Positions 19,330 to 31,202 of a DNA stretch of 64,000 nucleotides are shown piece after piece (position 1 is the stretch's first letter; each line of letters starts with the position of its first letter). Source of the stretch: Blastobasis lacticolella (Eukaryota; Arthropoda; Insecta; Lepidoptera; Blastobasidae); the NCBI GenBank assembly GCA_905147135.1, contig LR990053.1, positions 16,814,501 through 16,878,500 of the forward strand. Direction: 5' to 3'. Both the position numbers and the translations under genes were made by a program. The notes beneath the pieces were generated by a model. That model had not been told where the DNA came from. It did not search any database and saw only the letters and a list, made by a program, of their open reading frames with translations.

Positions 19330-21216
19330 AAAATATGTCATCATCATCATCACCATATCAGCCCATAGTGTGTCCGTCGTCGAACGTAGGCCTCCACGTT
19401 TCCATGCCTGTCTGTTTCCGGCTACCTGCAGCCAATTTATTACGGCTTGTTGGCGGATATCATCGGTCTATCTTAAGGGTGATGTGCCCCTGCCGCGGGT
19501 GTTAGCGCGGGGTCTCCACTCCAAGCTCCTTTTCGCCCAACGGCTGTAGTCCATCCTGGCAATGTGTCCTGCCCAATGCCCATCTCCACTTCCAGTGCTC
19601 TATTTCTTCCACAACGTCCACCACCTTTGTCTTTTCTCTGATTAACTCGTTTCTTTTACGATGCATTAGAGGAATACCGAGCATTATTCTTTCCATCGCT
19701 ATCTGTGCAACCCGTAATCTTTCAGCAGACTTTTTTGTTAAAGTGGTGGTTTCCATTCCGTATGTAAATACCGGCAGGACACACTGGTTAAACACTTTAG
19801 TTTTTATTTAAATATTGCCCCATTTGCTCCAAAAGCTGCCCACGTTTGAGCTATGCGTCGCTCCACTTCAGCTACTTGGTCCTCTAATCCGAGAGTGATC
19901 TTATGGCCAGGTTTATATATAGTGATCGACGACTTCTGCAGGCAGTTGGATGTTTTTCGCCTCCTCTATGTTCGTCATTATCTTGGTTTTGGTTTTGTTA
20001 ATTTTAAGACCAATTTGTCCTGCTTCACGCTGGAGTTCTTCTAACATTATAATCATGTCGTCGACACTATCTACCAGCAGTGCAATATCGTCAGCGAACC
20101 GCAAGTTGTTGAGCCTTTCCTCATCAACCACAATCCCTCTGTTGCTCCAATCAAAGGTCCTGAAGACGTTTCTCAGAGCGGCGTTAAATAATTTTGTTGA
20201 AATAGCATCGCCTTGGCGCACCCCTCGTCCTAGTGGAGTAGACTCTGTCAGTTTGTGTAAGCTAACTGACGAGGTGTCATTACGTTGGAGGTGCTATGTA
20301 CCTTCCACCCACTCTGCAGTCCATAGTGCCTTTTCAACTGCCCACGTTTCGACGGAATCAAACGCTTTTTCAAAGTCGATGAAGGTGATGATAATCGGTT
20401 TTCTGTATTCATGGCACTTTTCTATGATAGTCTTTAGAGTATAGAGAATAATAGAGACGATCATTTGTGCTATACCCAGATCTAAATCCTGCCTGTTCTT
20501 CGAGCTTATTGGCAAGTCTGTTGAGGATAACCCTGGTAAATAATTTATAGACAGTGGGACAGAAGGCTAATTGGGCGGTAATTTTCTAATTTTCGAATAT
20601 CTCTGTTTTTTGTAGAGGAGAATAATTACTGCATTATGCCATTCTTGGGCACCTCACCGTTCAAAATGCATTTAGTGAAAAGCAGTGCCAAGGCTGGCCA
20701 TAACTTTTCCGTCCCCAGTTTTAGCATTTCGGGTATGATCTTATCCTGACCCGGAGTTCGCCTGTTTTCCACCTGCCCAAGAGCCAACATAATTTCCTCT
20801 ACACTTACGTCGGGAATTTCTTCAGATCCTACGTTTCTAAGACTTGGCCATTGTGCAACATCTAACAGGTTGTCTCTATTTGTAGCAACGTCTCCATTTT
20901 CGTCCTTTAACTGGAAAATTTCCTTTCTCCCGTTCGTCAGCTGCGTGCGCAACACTCTTCTGCTGGAGTTACGTTCGATAGCTCTAATTATTAACTGTTC
21001 ATCGAATCGTCGTAGATCTTCTTTAATTTTGAGGCGAACATTATTTTGCAATTCCTTGTATTCTAGACTGTCTGTTTTATTTTCTAGTCTTGCTTGGTGT
21101 CGTTTCTCTAGGAGTTGTAGAGTAGTGTCAGACAGTTTCTTGGGCCTAGATACAAAGTTATCTAGTGTTATCTCGTCCAGAGCTTCCAACATAACAGTTG
21201 AAATGTGCTCGTTTAA
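19330..21216 (-). pseudogene. RTE-type LINE (family 2), reverse transcriptase half
   Basis: Read on the minus strand: 21,205-20,626 encodes the region leading into RT (VENRRTPGQDKIIPEMLK). Next, ENYRPISLL lies near 20,590 across a frame break. 20,515-20,294 contains ITFIDFEKAFDSVE. 20,221-19,913 contains MRQGDAIST and the active-site phrase LRFADDIALLVDS. 19,795-19,502 encodes the C-terminal part with YGMETTTLT and a block like RLRVAQIAMERIMLGI. The 3' end near 19,330 has a (ATG)n-like tail. Several frameshifts and stops show that it is dead. Confidence 0.88.
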
Positions 21217-21236
21217 ATAATAATAATAATAATAAA

Positions 21237-21718
21237 TGGTCTTGCCACGCTCTATTGGGATCGATCTGTGATCACGGACAGGACTATTGTAGCCAATAGA
21301 CCTGATATCGTGCTCACAGATCGATCGAAGCGCCGAGCAGTGCTCGTCGATGTCACCATCCCGCATGACGGAAACCTTGTGAAGGCCGAGAAGGACAAAC
21401 AGTGTAAGTACCTTGACTTGGCTCACGAGGTGACCGCCATGTGGGATGTTGATTCGACGATCATTGTTCCGATAGTCGTTTCAGTGAACGGTCTCTAGAT
21501 GTCTCGCTAGATGGTTGGGTCAAGGGCCAGATTCAGAAAGCGGTTCTCTTGGAGACAGCGCGTATTGTCAGGAGGTTCCTGTCTCTGCAGTCCTAACCGC
21601 CGGTAGCTTGGGCCTCGCCCCGGTGCTGGTGGTACTCTAGGTTTAGGTTTTTTATAATATTTATTTTTCATATGTATTGTAAAAAATTTAACCCTTGAAT
21701 AAAAATAAATATGGAGAA
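21237..21718 (+). mobile_element. R2-superfamily (RLE-type) LINE, 3' fragment
   Basis: The frame from about 21,241 to 21,498 encodes LATLYWDRS, ITDRTIVANRPDIVLTDRS, AVLVDVTIP and KYLDLAHEVTAMW, ending VNGL and a stop. RPD followed by VDVT, then Lys, fits the PD-(D/E)xK restriction-like endonuclease of R2/R4/Dong-type LINEs. It is 5'-truncated. A (TAA)n run at 21,217-21,235 lies just upstream and (AAT)n just downstream. Dong-type elements are known to target TAA repeats. Confidence 0.7.
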
Positions 21719-21730
21719 CAATAATAATAA

Positions 21731-21972
21731 TCGTGGACAAATTCACACAGCGCCATCTAGCCCCAAACTAAGCAAAGCTTGTGCTATGGGTCCTAGCTAA
21801 CTGGTATACTACAAATATACTTTTTTTAAATACATACTTATTATACATAGAACACCCAGACCCGTTACAGAAATAAAATTCATCATTTAAATTTCTGCCC
21901 GGCCGGGAATCGAACCCGGGACCTCTTGCGTGGCTGACTGGCATGTTAACCACTGAACCACTCAGGTCGTCA
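21731..21972 (-). mobile_element. SINE-A, nearly full length
   Basis: On the minus strand the tRNA-like head reads GACGACCTGAGTGGTTCAGT, followed by the B box GGTTCGATTCCCGG, then the body and the 3' end GCTAGATGGCGCTGTGTGAA. It lies next to the RLE fragment inside the split RTE element. Confidence 0.85.
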
Positions 21973-22830
21973 ATCTTCAATTTGCATCAGTTTAGTTACC
22001 TCAGACCTCGATATATTCCGTGGCATTCGCCGTGATAAGATCTGGTATTAAATTACAAGGAATACGATTTCCAACGAGCTTAAGTCTCACGTGCTTAGTG
22101 TTAAACACGACAGACGCACTAACTATCCGGTGATCACTGCCTGTGCTGAAGTTGTTAAGGACTGACACGTCATTTATAAAGTCTCTACGATTAGACAAGA
22201 TGTAGTCGTATTCGCTCTTGTGAATTCCATCTGGGTGTTTCCAGGTCCATTTACGGTGGGGTTTTTTATCGAAGAAAGTGTTCATGACGCTTATTTGGTT
22301 CTGGAGAGCAAAGTGGACTAATGCCTTACCTCTCTGGTTTCTATCGCCCAGCCCAAAATTACGCAGCAGTAGCAAAAAGCAGTTCTCGTACCCGGACTCT
22401 TTTCTCACAACCCGAGTATTGAAGTCTCCCATAACGATGGTATAATGAGATTAGCATTTGTGTAAAGTCAATTTTATTTTCTCGTAAAGGTCTTCAATTT
22501 CTTTATCAGGATGACTAGCAGTAGGAGCATATACTTGTATGACGGTAACTGAATATTTCGCTGTCAATTTAAATTTAGCATATGCCACTCTACCAGATAC
22601 ACATCCAACTGGTCCTTCAACGCTCGATTTATTAGAAATCCCACTCCCCCCTGGCTCTCGTTTTCTCCTTCTTTATAATAGAATAAGTGACCTGATGGCA
22701 ATATTCTAAGTTCTTCGCCTTCTCTGCGAACTTCACAGATACCCAAGATATACCACTTGACGCGCTGCAGTTCGTATGCCAGCTCAAGGAGCCTATCGTC
22801 GGTAGATAGTGTTTGTTTGTAATTCATAAT
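21973..22830 (-). pseudogene. RTE-type LINE (family 2), endonuclease half
   Basis: On the minus strand, 22,827-22,564 encodes an APE-type endonuclease segment (LGICEVRREGEE, then SQGGVGFLIN). After a frame break, 22,432-22,001 carries MGDFNTRV, HRKWTWKHPDG, YDYILSNRRDF and the catalytic phrase STGSDHR. The frame then continues with TKLMQIED up to the insertion. It is the 5' half of the element at 19,330-21,216; the start is missing or decayed. Confidence 0.85.
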
Positions 22831-24735
22831 TAGTTCATATTAGTGTTTGTTAAAGATAAATGAGTGTTTGCTGAAGGTTGGATATGCAAAACGTTTTTTT
22901 GCGTATAGTATATTCGTTTTTAGCCGCCGGGTTACATATATTTAAGTTTGTGTGAGTGAGTGACCGATGGCAAAATATAAACTTTTTGACTGGAGCAATG
23001 ACCTTGGACCAAGAATCAAATATGACAGACAGCATCAGTTAGTACCATGGACCTTGAATGGAAACGAATGGCGTGTACCTACGATGAAAAACAGCAAAAT
23101 TTGCATTCGTTCTGAATGAATGGAAATGATTGAGGTGTACGATGGTAAAATAGCAAATCCGTAAATACAATCTCTAGAAGTCGCAAGACGAAGTAAAATC
23201 CTTAGCCTAAGCTTGAGAAGGAACATTGAAAGAAACTTGTTACCCGTCTTGTAGCCATCAAAACATGTGTACCTAATGCGCAATCTACCGTCACGCAAGG
23301 ACAACACTAATACAATACCAAGTGGGATTATTCTTTATCTCTCTCGCTTTCAGTTAATACCCATGTCACTTTCATCGCACATATTATCGGTATGATAATT
23401 AGTCACGCTGTTGCTAACCTTTTTTTTGATCGAAATTGTTACTTTTGCGATTCCGTATCATCGATTTCATGGGTTCAGTTACTAACAAAAATTTAATTAT
23501 AGCAATAAACTGAAAGTAATTGCAAAAGTAACAACAGCTTTATTACCACGGTTAGCATTGTTTCTGCGAGAGGCAATAGAAATCACAAAAATTGTAATTG
23601 TGAAGATGGCTATAGACTGTCCAGATGTGGAATCCAGTGTTAAACATTTACAATCGCTAAAATAGTTCGACTTCGAGATAATAATAGTATAATAATTGGA
23701 GATAATGATAATAGTACCACAGAAAACTTATCGATAGAATTGATTGTTGAAAACGACAAAAATTATGGCAGAAATCGCAGCGATATTTCAACACACTTAT
23801 GTCAAACATGACGTAAAACTGCTGCGCAGTTTGACAGTGTCTTTAAAAATGAAATATATACATACTGACATACATACATGTTGGAAAAAAATAAAAATAA
23901 CAAAAAGAAAAATACTTTCATCCAGCAACGCATTCGCAACGCCACTGGTGCTGATCACTTACTATCAGGTGATTACTTACCATCAGGTCGTCTACTTGCT
24001 CGTTCACTACCTCTTATTATAATAAGACTTACACGTTAACGAACGAAAACTAATTACCTACAAAAATGTTGGTGATGGGACATTTGGAAAAAAAATCGTG
24101 TTCGTCACTAATCGCAATTTCATTAAGAATTATTATTATTTCGATATTCCTTTCTCCACTGATCCGGAAAGACTAAGACCAGCAGTGGACTGTTACGATT
24201 GCGATGCCAATACGAAACTATAACGAGAGGCACGTCACAATCACACCACAGGTATTGCGTGTCTTGCTCGACTACCGCCGACGCGAATAAGGGGCGAAAA
24301 TGATGAACGGTTATTACTTGGAAAAAACCGGGGTTAGTTACGGAATATAAAATTTCATGGTAGCCGCCTTTACGGCCCCCATACAGGTAAGTACTTGTTA
24401 CAATGTTCCGACGTTGGATGTTGGGTGGCAACAGCTAAAAATTGTGCCCTAATTGTTAGTATAGTTCTAGGCTAAAGTCTGATATTTGGAATTAAAAACT
24501 TTCGTTTCATATCAGTTTTAAAATTATTAGATTGTGGCGTCGGCGTCGGCGTCGTGTCGCCCTACCTCTACCCTACCCTCCCATACCCCTATTCCTACCC
24601 CTGTCTCGACCCCATACCTTTTTTTCTTGCATACATACCTTGTCCTGAAAACTACAAACCCAACAAAAAATAAGTAGTCTGCATTCGTTCTGAAATTATG
24701 CGCGAGCATGCAACATTTTGAAACCTTAGTTTTTA
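22831..24735. other. Unannotated stretch with a spaced inverted repeat
   Basis: No supported gene. At 23,414-23,556, GCTAACC and TTGTTACTTTTGC face their inverse complements GCAAAAGTAACAA and GGTTAGCA, suggesting a decayed MITE. Frames of 60-102 codons on both strands carry no motif. Confidence 0.35.
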
Positions 24736-24739
24736 TTAC

Positions 24740-25042
24740 TGCAATTTTCCTGGGGATCTCTAATTTTTAAAATATAAAATAAAGGTAAAGAAATTTTAAA
24801 AATCGGTTAAGTAGTTTTTGAGTTTATCCATTACAAACAATCGAAGATTCCTAGTGCGTGCAGGTCTTTCAGGACTTCATCCATCCAGCAATATCTGGGT
24901 CGCCCGACGGGACAGGAAGAGGTGACGATCTCTGGTGTCGGAGGCCAAGATCCACTTGGGGTCGCTGAGCCAGCGCAGTAAGTAAGTATTACAAACAAAC
25001 AAAAAAACAAGAAATCTGTCCTCTTTATAATATTAGTACAGA
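24740..25042 (-). mobile_element. Helitron family A fragment, interrupted
   Basis: It ends with the phrase CTCTTTATAATATTAGTACA and GA before T, as in the copy at 51,813-52,000, and has the ACAAACAAACAAA tract. A LINE fragment at 24,841-24,987 has been inserted in that tract. The CTAG end is not seen. Confidence 0.6.
24841..24987 (+). mobile_element. RTE-type LINE, short 3' end, with target duplication
   Basis: It is flanked by an 11-base duplication ATTACAAACAA (24,830-24,840 and 24,988-24,998). In + orientation a frame reads DRKR, stop (TGA, probably once Trp), RSLVSEAKIHLG, like the final residues of RTE ORFs, and the piece ends in (AGTA)n. It is heavily 5'-truncated. Confidence 0.65.
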
Positions 25043-25406
25043 TTGGATACGTATGTATGTGGGAGTGTGGGATTTATGTATGTGGGAGTGGTGTTGTGCT
25101 ATGCAAAATATTGTTATGCTTTGTCTAATATAGGATGATAATTTTGACAGCTCACTAATTGTTGGTCCTTGGCGCACACCCATGAATTTTCATGTTTTAT
25201 TTCGGTAAAATGTACTACGGATAATATCGTACTTCATAGACAGGCCCCGCCCCTTTAGTGAAGTGCCACGAATAACGAATAACATCAGACAATCGTAAAT
25301 CGGCATTCAAATAAAATAATCGAACATTTAAAATTAATATTTTGATAATTAAGTTGTTTTTTGCAACTACAACTCTAATTCCTTGTTTGGATTTCACTCA
25401 AAGAGA

Positions 25407-25503
25407 CCTTCCACAACAACAATTTCGACTCGCGCGTATTCTACGGAATAGGCTGACTGTTTAAATAAAAATACGCACGGGTCGAAATCGTCGTTGTGGA
25501 AGG
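25407..25503. repeat. Hairpin with 34-bp arms
   Basis: The left arm (CCTTCCACAACAACAATTTC, then GACTCGCGCGTATT) matches the inverse of the right arm at 30 of 34 positions. All four differences are transitions. The loop is 29 bases. The size is right for a tiny MITE or an RNA hairpin. Confidence 0.85.
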
Positions 25504-25855
25504 GTTTTTAATGTCGTATTAATAAATTATTATTTCAAAAGAAAATAAATAGTTTATTTTGTATAACATGTACTGAATAACCATGCAACTATCGATTCCA
25601 AGTTCTATGAGAATGATAATCGATAATCGAATAGATTCATTAACGATTTTACATTACCCCATCCCTACTGTGAATTATCAAAATTATCATTCTATTTTCG
25701 ACAAGGTATAATGCTCCGGCGAAGCCGAAGCGTTGATTTTCAGTGAGCACCGCGGAGCCCTACCACCAACACCACACTTACAACAACAAAAAGTGGTCAA
25801 CCAGTGTTTACGATCGTATATTGACAGTCATAAGTGTCGTAACACTGAAATTGAA

Positions 25856-26010
25856 TAAAATTATTACCTCCTCCTAGGTGGACCAACGATTTGGTAAAGA
25901 TCGCAGGTACCAGCTGCATGCGGAAGGCACAGGACCCGCCTCTGTGGAGGTCTCAGGGGGAAGCCTATGCCCAGCAGTAGGTGTCTTTCATCTGATATGA
26001 TTATTATTAT
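25856..26010 (+). mobile_element. RTE-type LINE (family 1) 3' end
   Basis: In + orientation it reads a block like GGTGGACCAACGATTTGGTA, GATCGCAGGTACCAGCTGCA, ATGCGGAAGGCACAGGACC, and then AGCCTATGCCCAGCAGTAGG, with a (TATTAT)n-type tail. These are the inverse of the fragments at 7,366 and 32,755. Confidence 0.75.
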
Positions 26011-26247
26011 TATGATTTACGTGTGAATGTGAAGAGTATATGTATGTGTTTCAGCTGGGCTGGTTTAGTCGCGATGCCCTAAGGACACTAGGGAAAGGCA
26101 CCTGCTGAACCTGCTGGTATCAGGAAAGAGGTACCGAGGAGGCCTAAATAGCAATAGTTGGCATTGCTTAGTCAGACTCGAGGACCAACGGCTTGCGATA
26201 CGAAGATGTTGAAAATCGGGCGAAGTGGAGAAGAAAGAACACGGCAT

Positions 26248-26745
26248 TTTTTTTTTATGTCATACGGTAGGCAAACAGGCAAGCGGGCCACCTGATGGAA
26301 AGTGGTGACCACTGCCTATAGACATTAGCAACACCAAGAGTATCGCTAATGCGTTGCCCACCTCTATAACACGTTGCTCTGGCAGCAAAAAGCAAATGCC
26401 ACTCCACTGCCAAAGCCACGGTTCCCCAAATCCCCACCCCATGGAGCACTGGAAACCTTACTCACCGACAGAAACACAATACTATTTAAAAGAGTATTAT
26501 TTAGCTGCGATATTCTGTAAGGTGGAGGCATGTCCACAGTTATTCAAAAGGCCGGCCCCGCTTCAGCTCCCCTTTGCAGATGTCCTGGACGACGGTAGTC
26601 TTTTCCATAAGGTGCACCATCCGTCCGTGTGCCTTCCTAGGATAAAAAAGACTACGTGCAACCAAAATACTGAAGAAACGTTTCACCAGGAACAATTCCA
26701 AGCACACGATGCGCTCACGAAAGCTACAGAAAGCAGACTTCATCC
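26248..26745 (-). mobile_element. CR1-like LINE (family C) 3' end
   Basis: A T-run is followed by GGTAGGCAAACAGGCAAGCG, GGCCACCTGATGGAAAGTGG and the inverse of a C-terminal frame (RISDTLGVANVYRQW then stop). The + strand copy at 35,840-36,165 shares about 290 bases. The upstream part to 26,745 has a sequence related to 55-180. Confidence 0.65.
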
Positions 26746-26749
26746 ATGA

Positions 26750-27867
26750 GGCTGTTATTCAATTAAAAGTTTTTAATTTGCCCAAAACCTTTGGCAATAT
26801 TTTCTGTTTACCCTCGGTGCTCCGTGTCGGAGTAAACATTTTAGTGATTTAATGCAAAAAGGGGACAGAGGAGTGGAGTGTTTTCAAATTAATCCATTAA
26901 GCGCTCTTTATGTTTTTTTTTTTTTTTGTTATTGTGGGATTTGTCTGTAATACACGTATTAGGGGGATGCACACGGTTACGACTAACTCAGAATTATATC
27001 TAAAACAATACGGATATCAATATTTAATAAGATTCTACAAAGAATAAAAGTGCAGCCAAATAATAAAATTCAAAAAGAACCTTTTTAAATTGGTAACGGA
27101 TCATATTTTTACTCTAATTTTTAGATTGTAAGCTGGAATAAGTGACCATTTGCATATGCTTTTTAATACTGGGTGAATGTATTAAACTGTAACGTTAATA
27201 ATATTGTTTATAAAACCAATATGTTCTTAGCAAATAAAGACTCATACGTTGCTGTTCCATGTAAAACACGTTTCATTAGAAAAAGACAAACTTCAACAAT
27301 TGACTTCGACAACGTAAATACTGAATGTGGCATAAGAAGGAAACTAAAATGGCGCCAATAAGGAAACTATATTGAAGACAAGACAACTGACGCCTCCATC
27401 ACAAATTGTTTTGCCTTTTTTTACTGAAAAACACTTATTACTACAAAATTTTTTCCCTTAGGAAAATAGTGACGACGTCATAATTTTTTTGTATGGGAAA
27501 AAAAGATCAAAGGGCTTTCCGAGCTCATTCCAAAAATATACCACATCATTACATTTACGGCAGTCGTTTCAAATAAAAAAAAAAGGAATAATTTTCAAAA
27601 CAGGAACCTACCAAGTTTGAGCTCCTCCAGAATCAAAATAGAACTATAGCTAAATCCTTTTTTGTAAAGTACACCCAAAATGAACAGTCCAACAGTTTCA
27701 ACTATGTCCCTCAACGCGGCTGTAACCTCAAAAAATGCTGATCCATCCATCCAGAATCCATGCAGGTTTTAACTTTGTATAGAATGGCTCATGAGGAAGG
27801 CTTATTTATAGAATTTGTATTATTTTCCTCTTGTGACAACGCGAGAAGCGACTATTTGTTTTATAAT
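26750..27867. other. Unannotated AT-rich stretch
   Basis: Nothing recognised; T-runs at about 26,911-26,926 and 27,417-27,422. A 62-codon frame at 27,173-27,361 has no motif. Confidence 0.35.
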
Positions 27868-28235
27868 ATACATAGCATAAAATAAAGTTGCTGCCCGTCG
27901 TATGTATCTATGTATGCTTAGATTTTTTATATTACGCAACGGATTTTAATGTGGATTTCATCAATTGATAGAGTGGGGTTTCAAATTCAAGACGAAGGTT
28001 TATAAGCAAGAAAAAAAGGTATCGCTGGGTCCACTAGTGTATATCTATAACATTAATTAGCTTAACATTAGTTTTCGATAGCGTTAATTATCTAATTAAC
28101 GTTATTTAATTAACGCTATCAACTGTTTAAATCTGCGTCTTACAAACATGTCATGATAGCCTAACCCACGTGAGTAGGTAGGCATATATTATTACCAATA
28201 TCGCATTATCTGAATGGGACTTCCCATACAGACAC
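27868..28235 (+). repeat. Helitron-like family B copy with conserved downstream flank
   Basis: 27,868-28,037 matches family B (ACGCAACGGATTTTAATG, GGGTCCACTAG before T). The next 200 bases, with AACGCTATCAACTGTTT, CATGATAGCCTAAC and GGGACTTCCCATA, also recur downstream of the copy at 33,922. The inverted arms GATAGCGTTAATTA and TAATTAACGCTATC lie at 28,078-28,121. Confidence 0.65.
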
Positions 28236-28239
28236 TCAA

Positions 28240-28837
28240 CAGCAGAAAAAGTTGCCCAAGAAGTGTTTCTTTCGTATTGAGATACAAAATAAACCTTTTT
28301 TAAACGAACGAAACAAAAGCAATTTTTTGTAACATTTGTAAACACCAGTGTGGAAGCGCTACTCCAGATACAATATTATCATATTTTATAAACATTCTTA
28401 ACATTTTAAAAATATTTCAACCTACATCAAAAAATGTAAGGAGGTTTATGTTAGACTCGTAAGTAGGTATCTCGTTTTGTATATATGTTTCTCCATTTCT
28501 CCCAACTTAAAAAAGGGGTCCGGATGTTTTATAATGTTTACAAATGTATCTCCACTCCCCATCGGTGAGGGAGCATATTATTAAAATATTTCTTTTATCT
28601 TTTTATTCATTGCTGGTTAGTCTATTCTGATTCTAGAATAGATTAAAATATACTGCTTACTTTCTTTCTTACTTGGTCTTAGTTGCTCTGGCGGTGTTGT
28701 GAAATGACCAAAAAGGGAGGATCTATTAGGTACCTAGTTGGAATCTATAAATAATATTATCTAATAAACTAAATAGGTCACTTTAAACATACCCACGCAA
28801 TATAATACAATACGCGCGTTTACAATTATTTATTATT
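28240..28837. other. Unannotated stretch
   Basis: AT-rich with no recognised gene or repeat. Confidence 0.35.
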
Positions 28838-28950
28838 ATTATTAGAACTCTTTATTGCACAAAACACATTAGAAACATAGTCACAATACAAAGTACAAAG
28901 GCGAGCTTATCTCTAAAAGGGATTTCTTCCAGCCAACCTCATAATCCGTG
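28838..28950 (-). mobile_element. LINE 3' end (minus orientation)
   Basis: A (TTA)n run is followed by GAACTCTTTATTGCACAAAA, then GGCGAGCTTATCTCTAAAAG and GATTTCTTCCAGCCAACC. Related ends are at 30,531, 36,190, 56,530 and 58,130. Confidence 0.6.
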
Positions 28951-29640
28951 AAGAGACCATAATGTCGGGGTGTAATAAGTGCAATTGAAATTTTAATTGA
29001 AGTAATTGAATTTATTTACACTTAGACAATTTTTCTGCCGGTGAGTGTACAATTGTAAATTATTATCGACAAATTGGGACTAGAATCCTTTATTATTTTA
29101 ATACCCACGGCTATACATTTAGCTATTCTTATCAAATTTTATCTTCTTCTGTACCAAAGTACTATCTAACGCACAATAATTTTATCACACTACTATCTAT
29201 TTTATAGCAAAAATAAAACCGAGATTAAAAGTAATTATAAACAGTACGCTGCACCAACACCGCGGTGCCAGGAAGCCGAATTAAAACACACAACAAAAAA
29301 GGAGAAATAAAAGAAAAAAAATGTCAAACCGCAAACCGCCATTTTGTGCAAAATTACCAGAAACGCGGGAAACACTTTTGCGCCCGCCCCAAAAGCGTGA
29401 GAACTATTATCTACCTCTAATAACAAGTGCTTGGCGAAGCCGTGCCTACAAATTTGGCGCCACTAATTCCACAACGGTTTGCTTTACTTTTTTTTGGCGG
29501 CAAATTGCCGGCGATATTTGTGTGCGGCCAGCACGCTAAGCGGTTTTTAATGTCATCCGCCCAGGCGCAATAAACGCTCGTATATATCACTTGAAGCTGC
29601 CGCAAGGGAAACATGTACTGGCACTATACAGGGTTTGGTC
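28951..29640. other. Unannotated stretch upstream of a possible promoter
   Basis: It contains frames of 63-72 codons on both strands over a purine-rich tract (29,290-29,330), with no motif. Nothing else recognised. Confidence 0.3.
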
Positions 29641-29680
29641 AATGCTCTTTCTATTACCTAGCTGGGCGGTATAGTGCGTG

Positions 29681-29759
29681 TATAAAATGGCTGTAGTGTC
29701 CAGTTTTGCAGAATTAATATGCTTGGATACATACACTTGGACAATTCACAGCGCACGAG
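29681..29759 (+). promoter_or_regulatory. Possible core promoter and short first coding exon
   Basis: TATAAAA at 29,681-29,687 is followed by an initiator-like CCAGTTTTG at about 29,700 and an ATG at 29,719. From there 14 codons run to CACGAG with a strong donor, GTGAGT, at 29,760. The order fits an insect gene start, but I could not find a downstream exon. TATA to initiator spacing (about 20 bases) is short. Confidence 0.25.
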
Positions 29760-30049
29760 GTGAGTGAGACTATCGAGTGCCATAAGCACTCAAATGCCAG
29801 ATTATAAATTAACGGTTGTCCTAATCTTACATATATTATACTGCTCACTTACGCCCGCATCCCATTGGGATAGACCTCTGTCATTTGAGGCATTAAAGGC
29901 GAGGCGACGCCTAAGTTGATTTAAAATATTCCTAACAAGAAAAGCATTTAACCAAAACAAACCTTAAGTATAAACTGAACTTGTTAAGTCACTCTTATCC
30001 TGTTGACACCGATTGTGTGACTCCTAAATTCTTAGGAATATCTTAAGGC

Positions 30050-30238
30050 GCCAATTTCAGGGGACTGAATGTGTAACAATAATCCAACCTTGTCAGTTCC
30101 CCTGGTAGCAAGGTCATGGAGTTCAGATGGCAGTCACTCCACTGTATCTGATCTGCCATATCCTGGATCATGGTCAAGGCGAATCCCACCCCAGCGTGCG
30201 CGAGAGCACAACCGTAACATCAACGCCGAGATGATTAT
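30050..30238 (+). mobile_element. SINE-B, 3' half
   Basis: It starts at GCCAATTTCAGGGGACTGAA and runs to the 3' end, ATCAACGCCGAGATGATTA. The tRNA-like head is absent. Confidence 0.8.
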
Positions 30239-30259
30239 TTGGCGCCAATTTATTTATTT

Positions 30260-30530
30260 GACGACCTGAGTGGTGCAATGGTCAACATTCCGGTCTACCA
30301 CGCAAGAGGTCCCGGGTTCGATTCCCGGCCGGGCAGAAATTGAAATGATGAATTTTAATTTCTCGGACGGGTCTGGGTGTTCTATGTATAATAAGTATGT
30401 ACTTAAAAAAAAATAAGTATTTAATTAGTATATCAGTTATCTAGCACCCATAGTACAAGCTTTGCTTAGTTTGGGGCTAGATGGCGCTGTGTGAATTTGT
30501 CCACGAATATTTATTTATTTATTTATTTAA
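30260..30530 (+). mobile_element. SINE-A, full length
   Basis: The head reads GACGACCTGAGTGGTGCAAT, with B box GGTTCGATTCCCGG, and the body ends CCACGAATATT followed by a (TTTA)n tail. It follows the SINE-B fragment after 21 bases. Confidence 0.88.
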
Positions 30531-30610
30531 TACTTTATGCACAAAATAGTACAAAGGTGGACTTAAATTTAGGAGGAGAAAAGTTTAGTGCAAAAATATC
30601 ATAAAATATC
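30531..30610 (-). mobile_element. LINE 3' end fragment
   Basis: AATACTTTATGCACAAAATA and AGTACAAAGGTGGACTTAAA resemble the LINE 3' ends at 28,838 and 56,530. Confidence 0.45.
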
Positions 30611-31200
30611 TAATCAATCCTCCGCCTACCTTCAATTGAATTCCCGATCTAATACCCGGTTCCCTTCAAAGTACTACTGTTAATTAAAGACAAGCTACTA
30701 CTTCGCAAAAAATAACAGAATACAAAATTATAAAGACGGACGAAATTCCTTTTATAAGAAAGTAATTTCTAAGAAACACAGAAATGACATAAAAGAAGTT
30801 CGATTTTATGAAATTTATTCATTTCTATCCATCGTAGGCTATTTCTCGGAGTTTTTATTTGGTCCGTTCTCAGAGACTTTCCTTTATGAAGGCGAGTTTG
30901 TTTTAAATTTTTCCTGTATTCATTAAAAGTTCTTAAAGGAGTTATTGACATTTAATTTGTAAAACGCTTTGTATCAGAATACTAAGTTTTTGCGTTTCAA
31001 ATGCTGCGGTTTTATTAAAGACGAAAAACATTTTTATTAAGTGTGTAATTAAACATCTACCTACATCTTGGCGTTAATGTTTCGGTTGTGCTCACACACA
31101 TGAGTAGGTACTTATTTATAAATGTGTCAAGATTATGCCATTATACCTATCCATATTGATACCAGGTTACTGTCCGTTATAATAATCAACTTGGTATTAA
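30611..31200. other. Unannotated stretch
   Basis: Nothing recognised; AT-rich. Confidence 0.35.
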
Positions 31201-31202
31201 TG

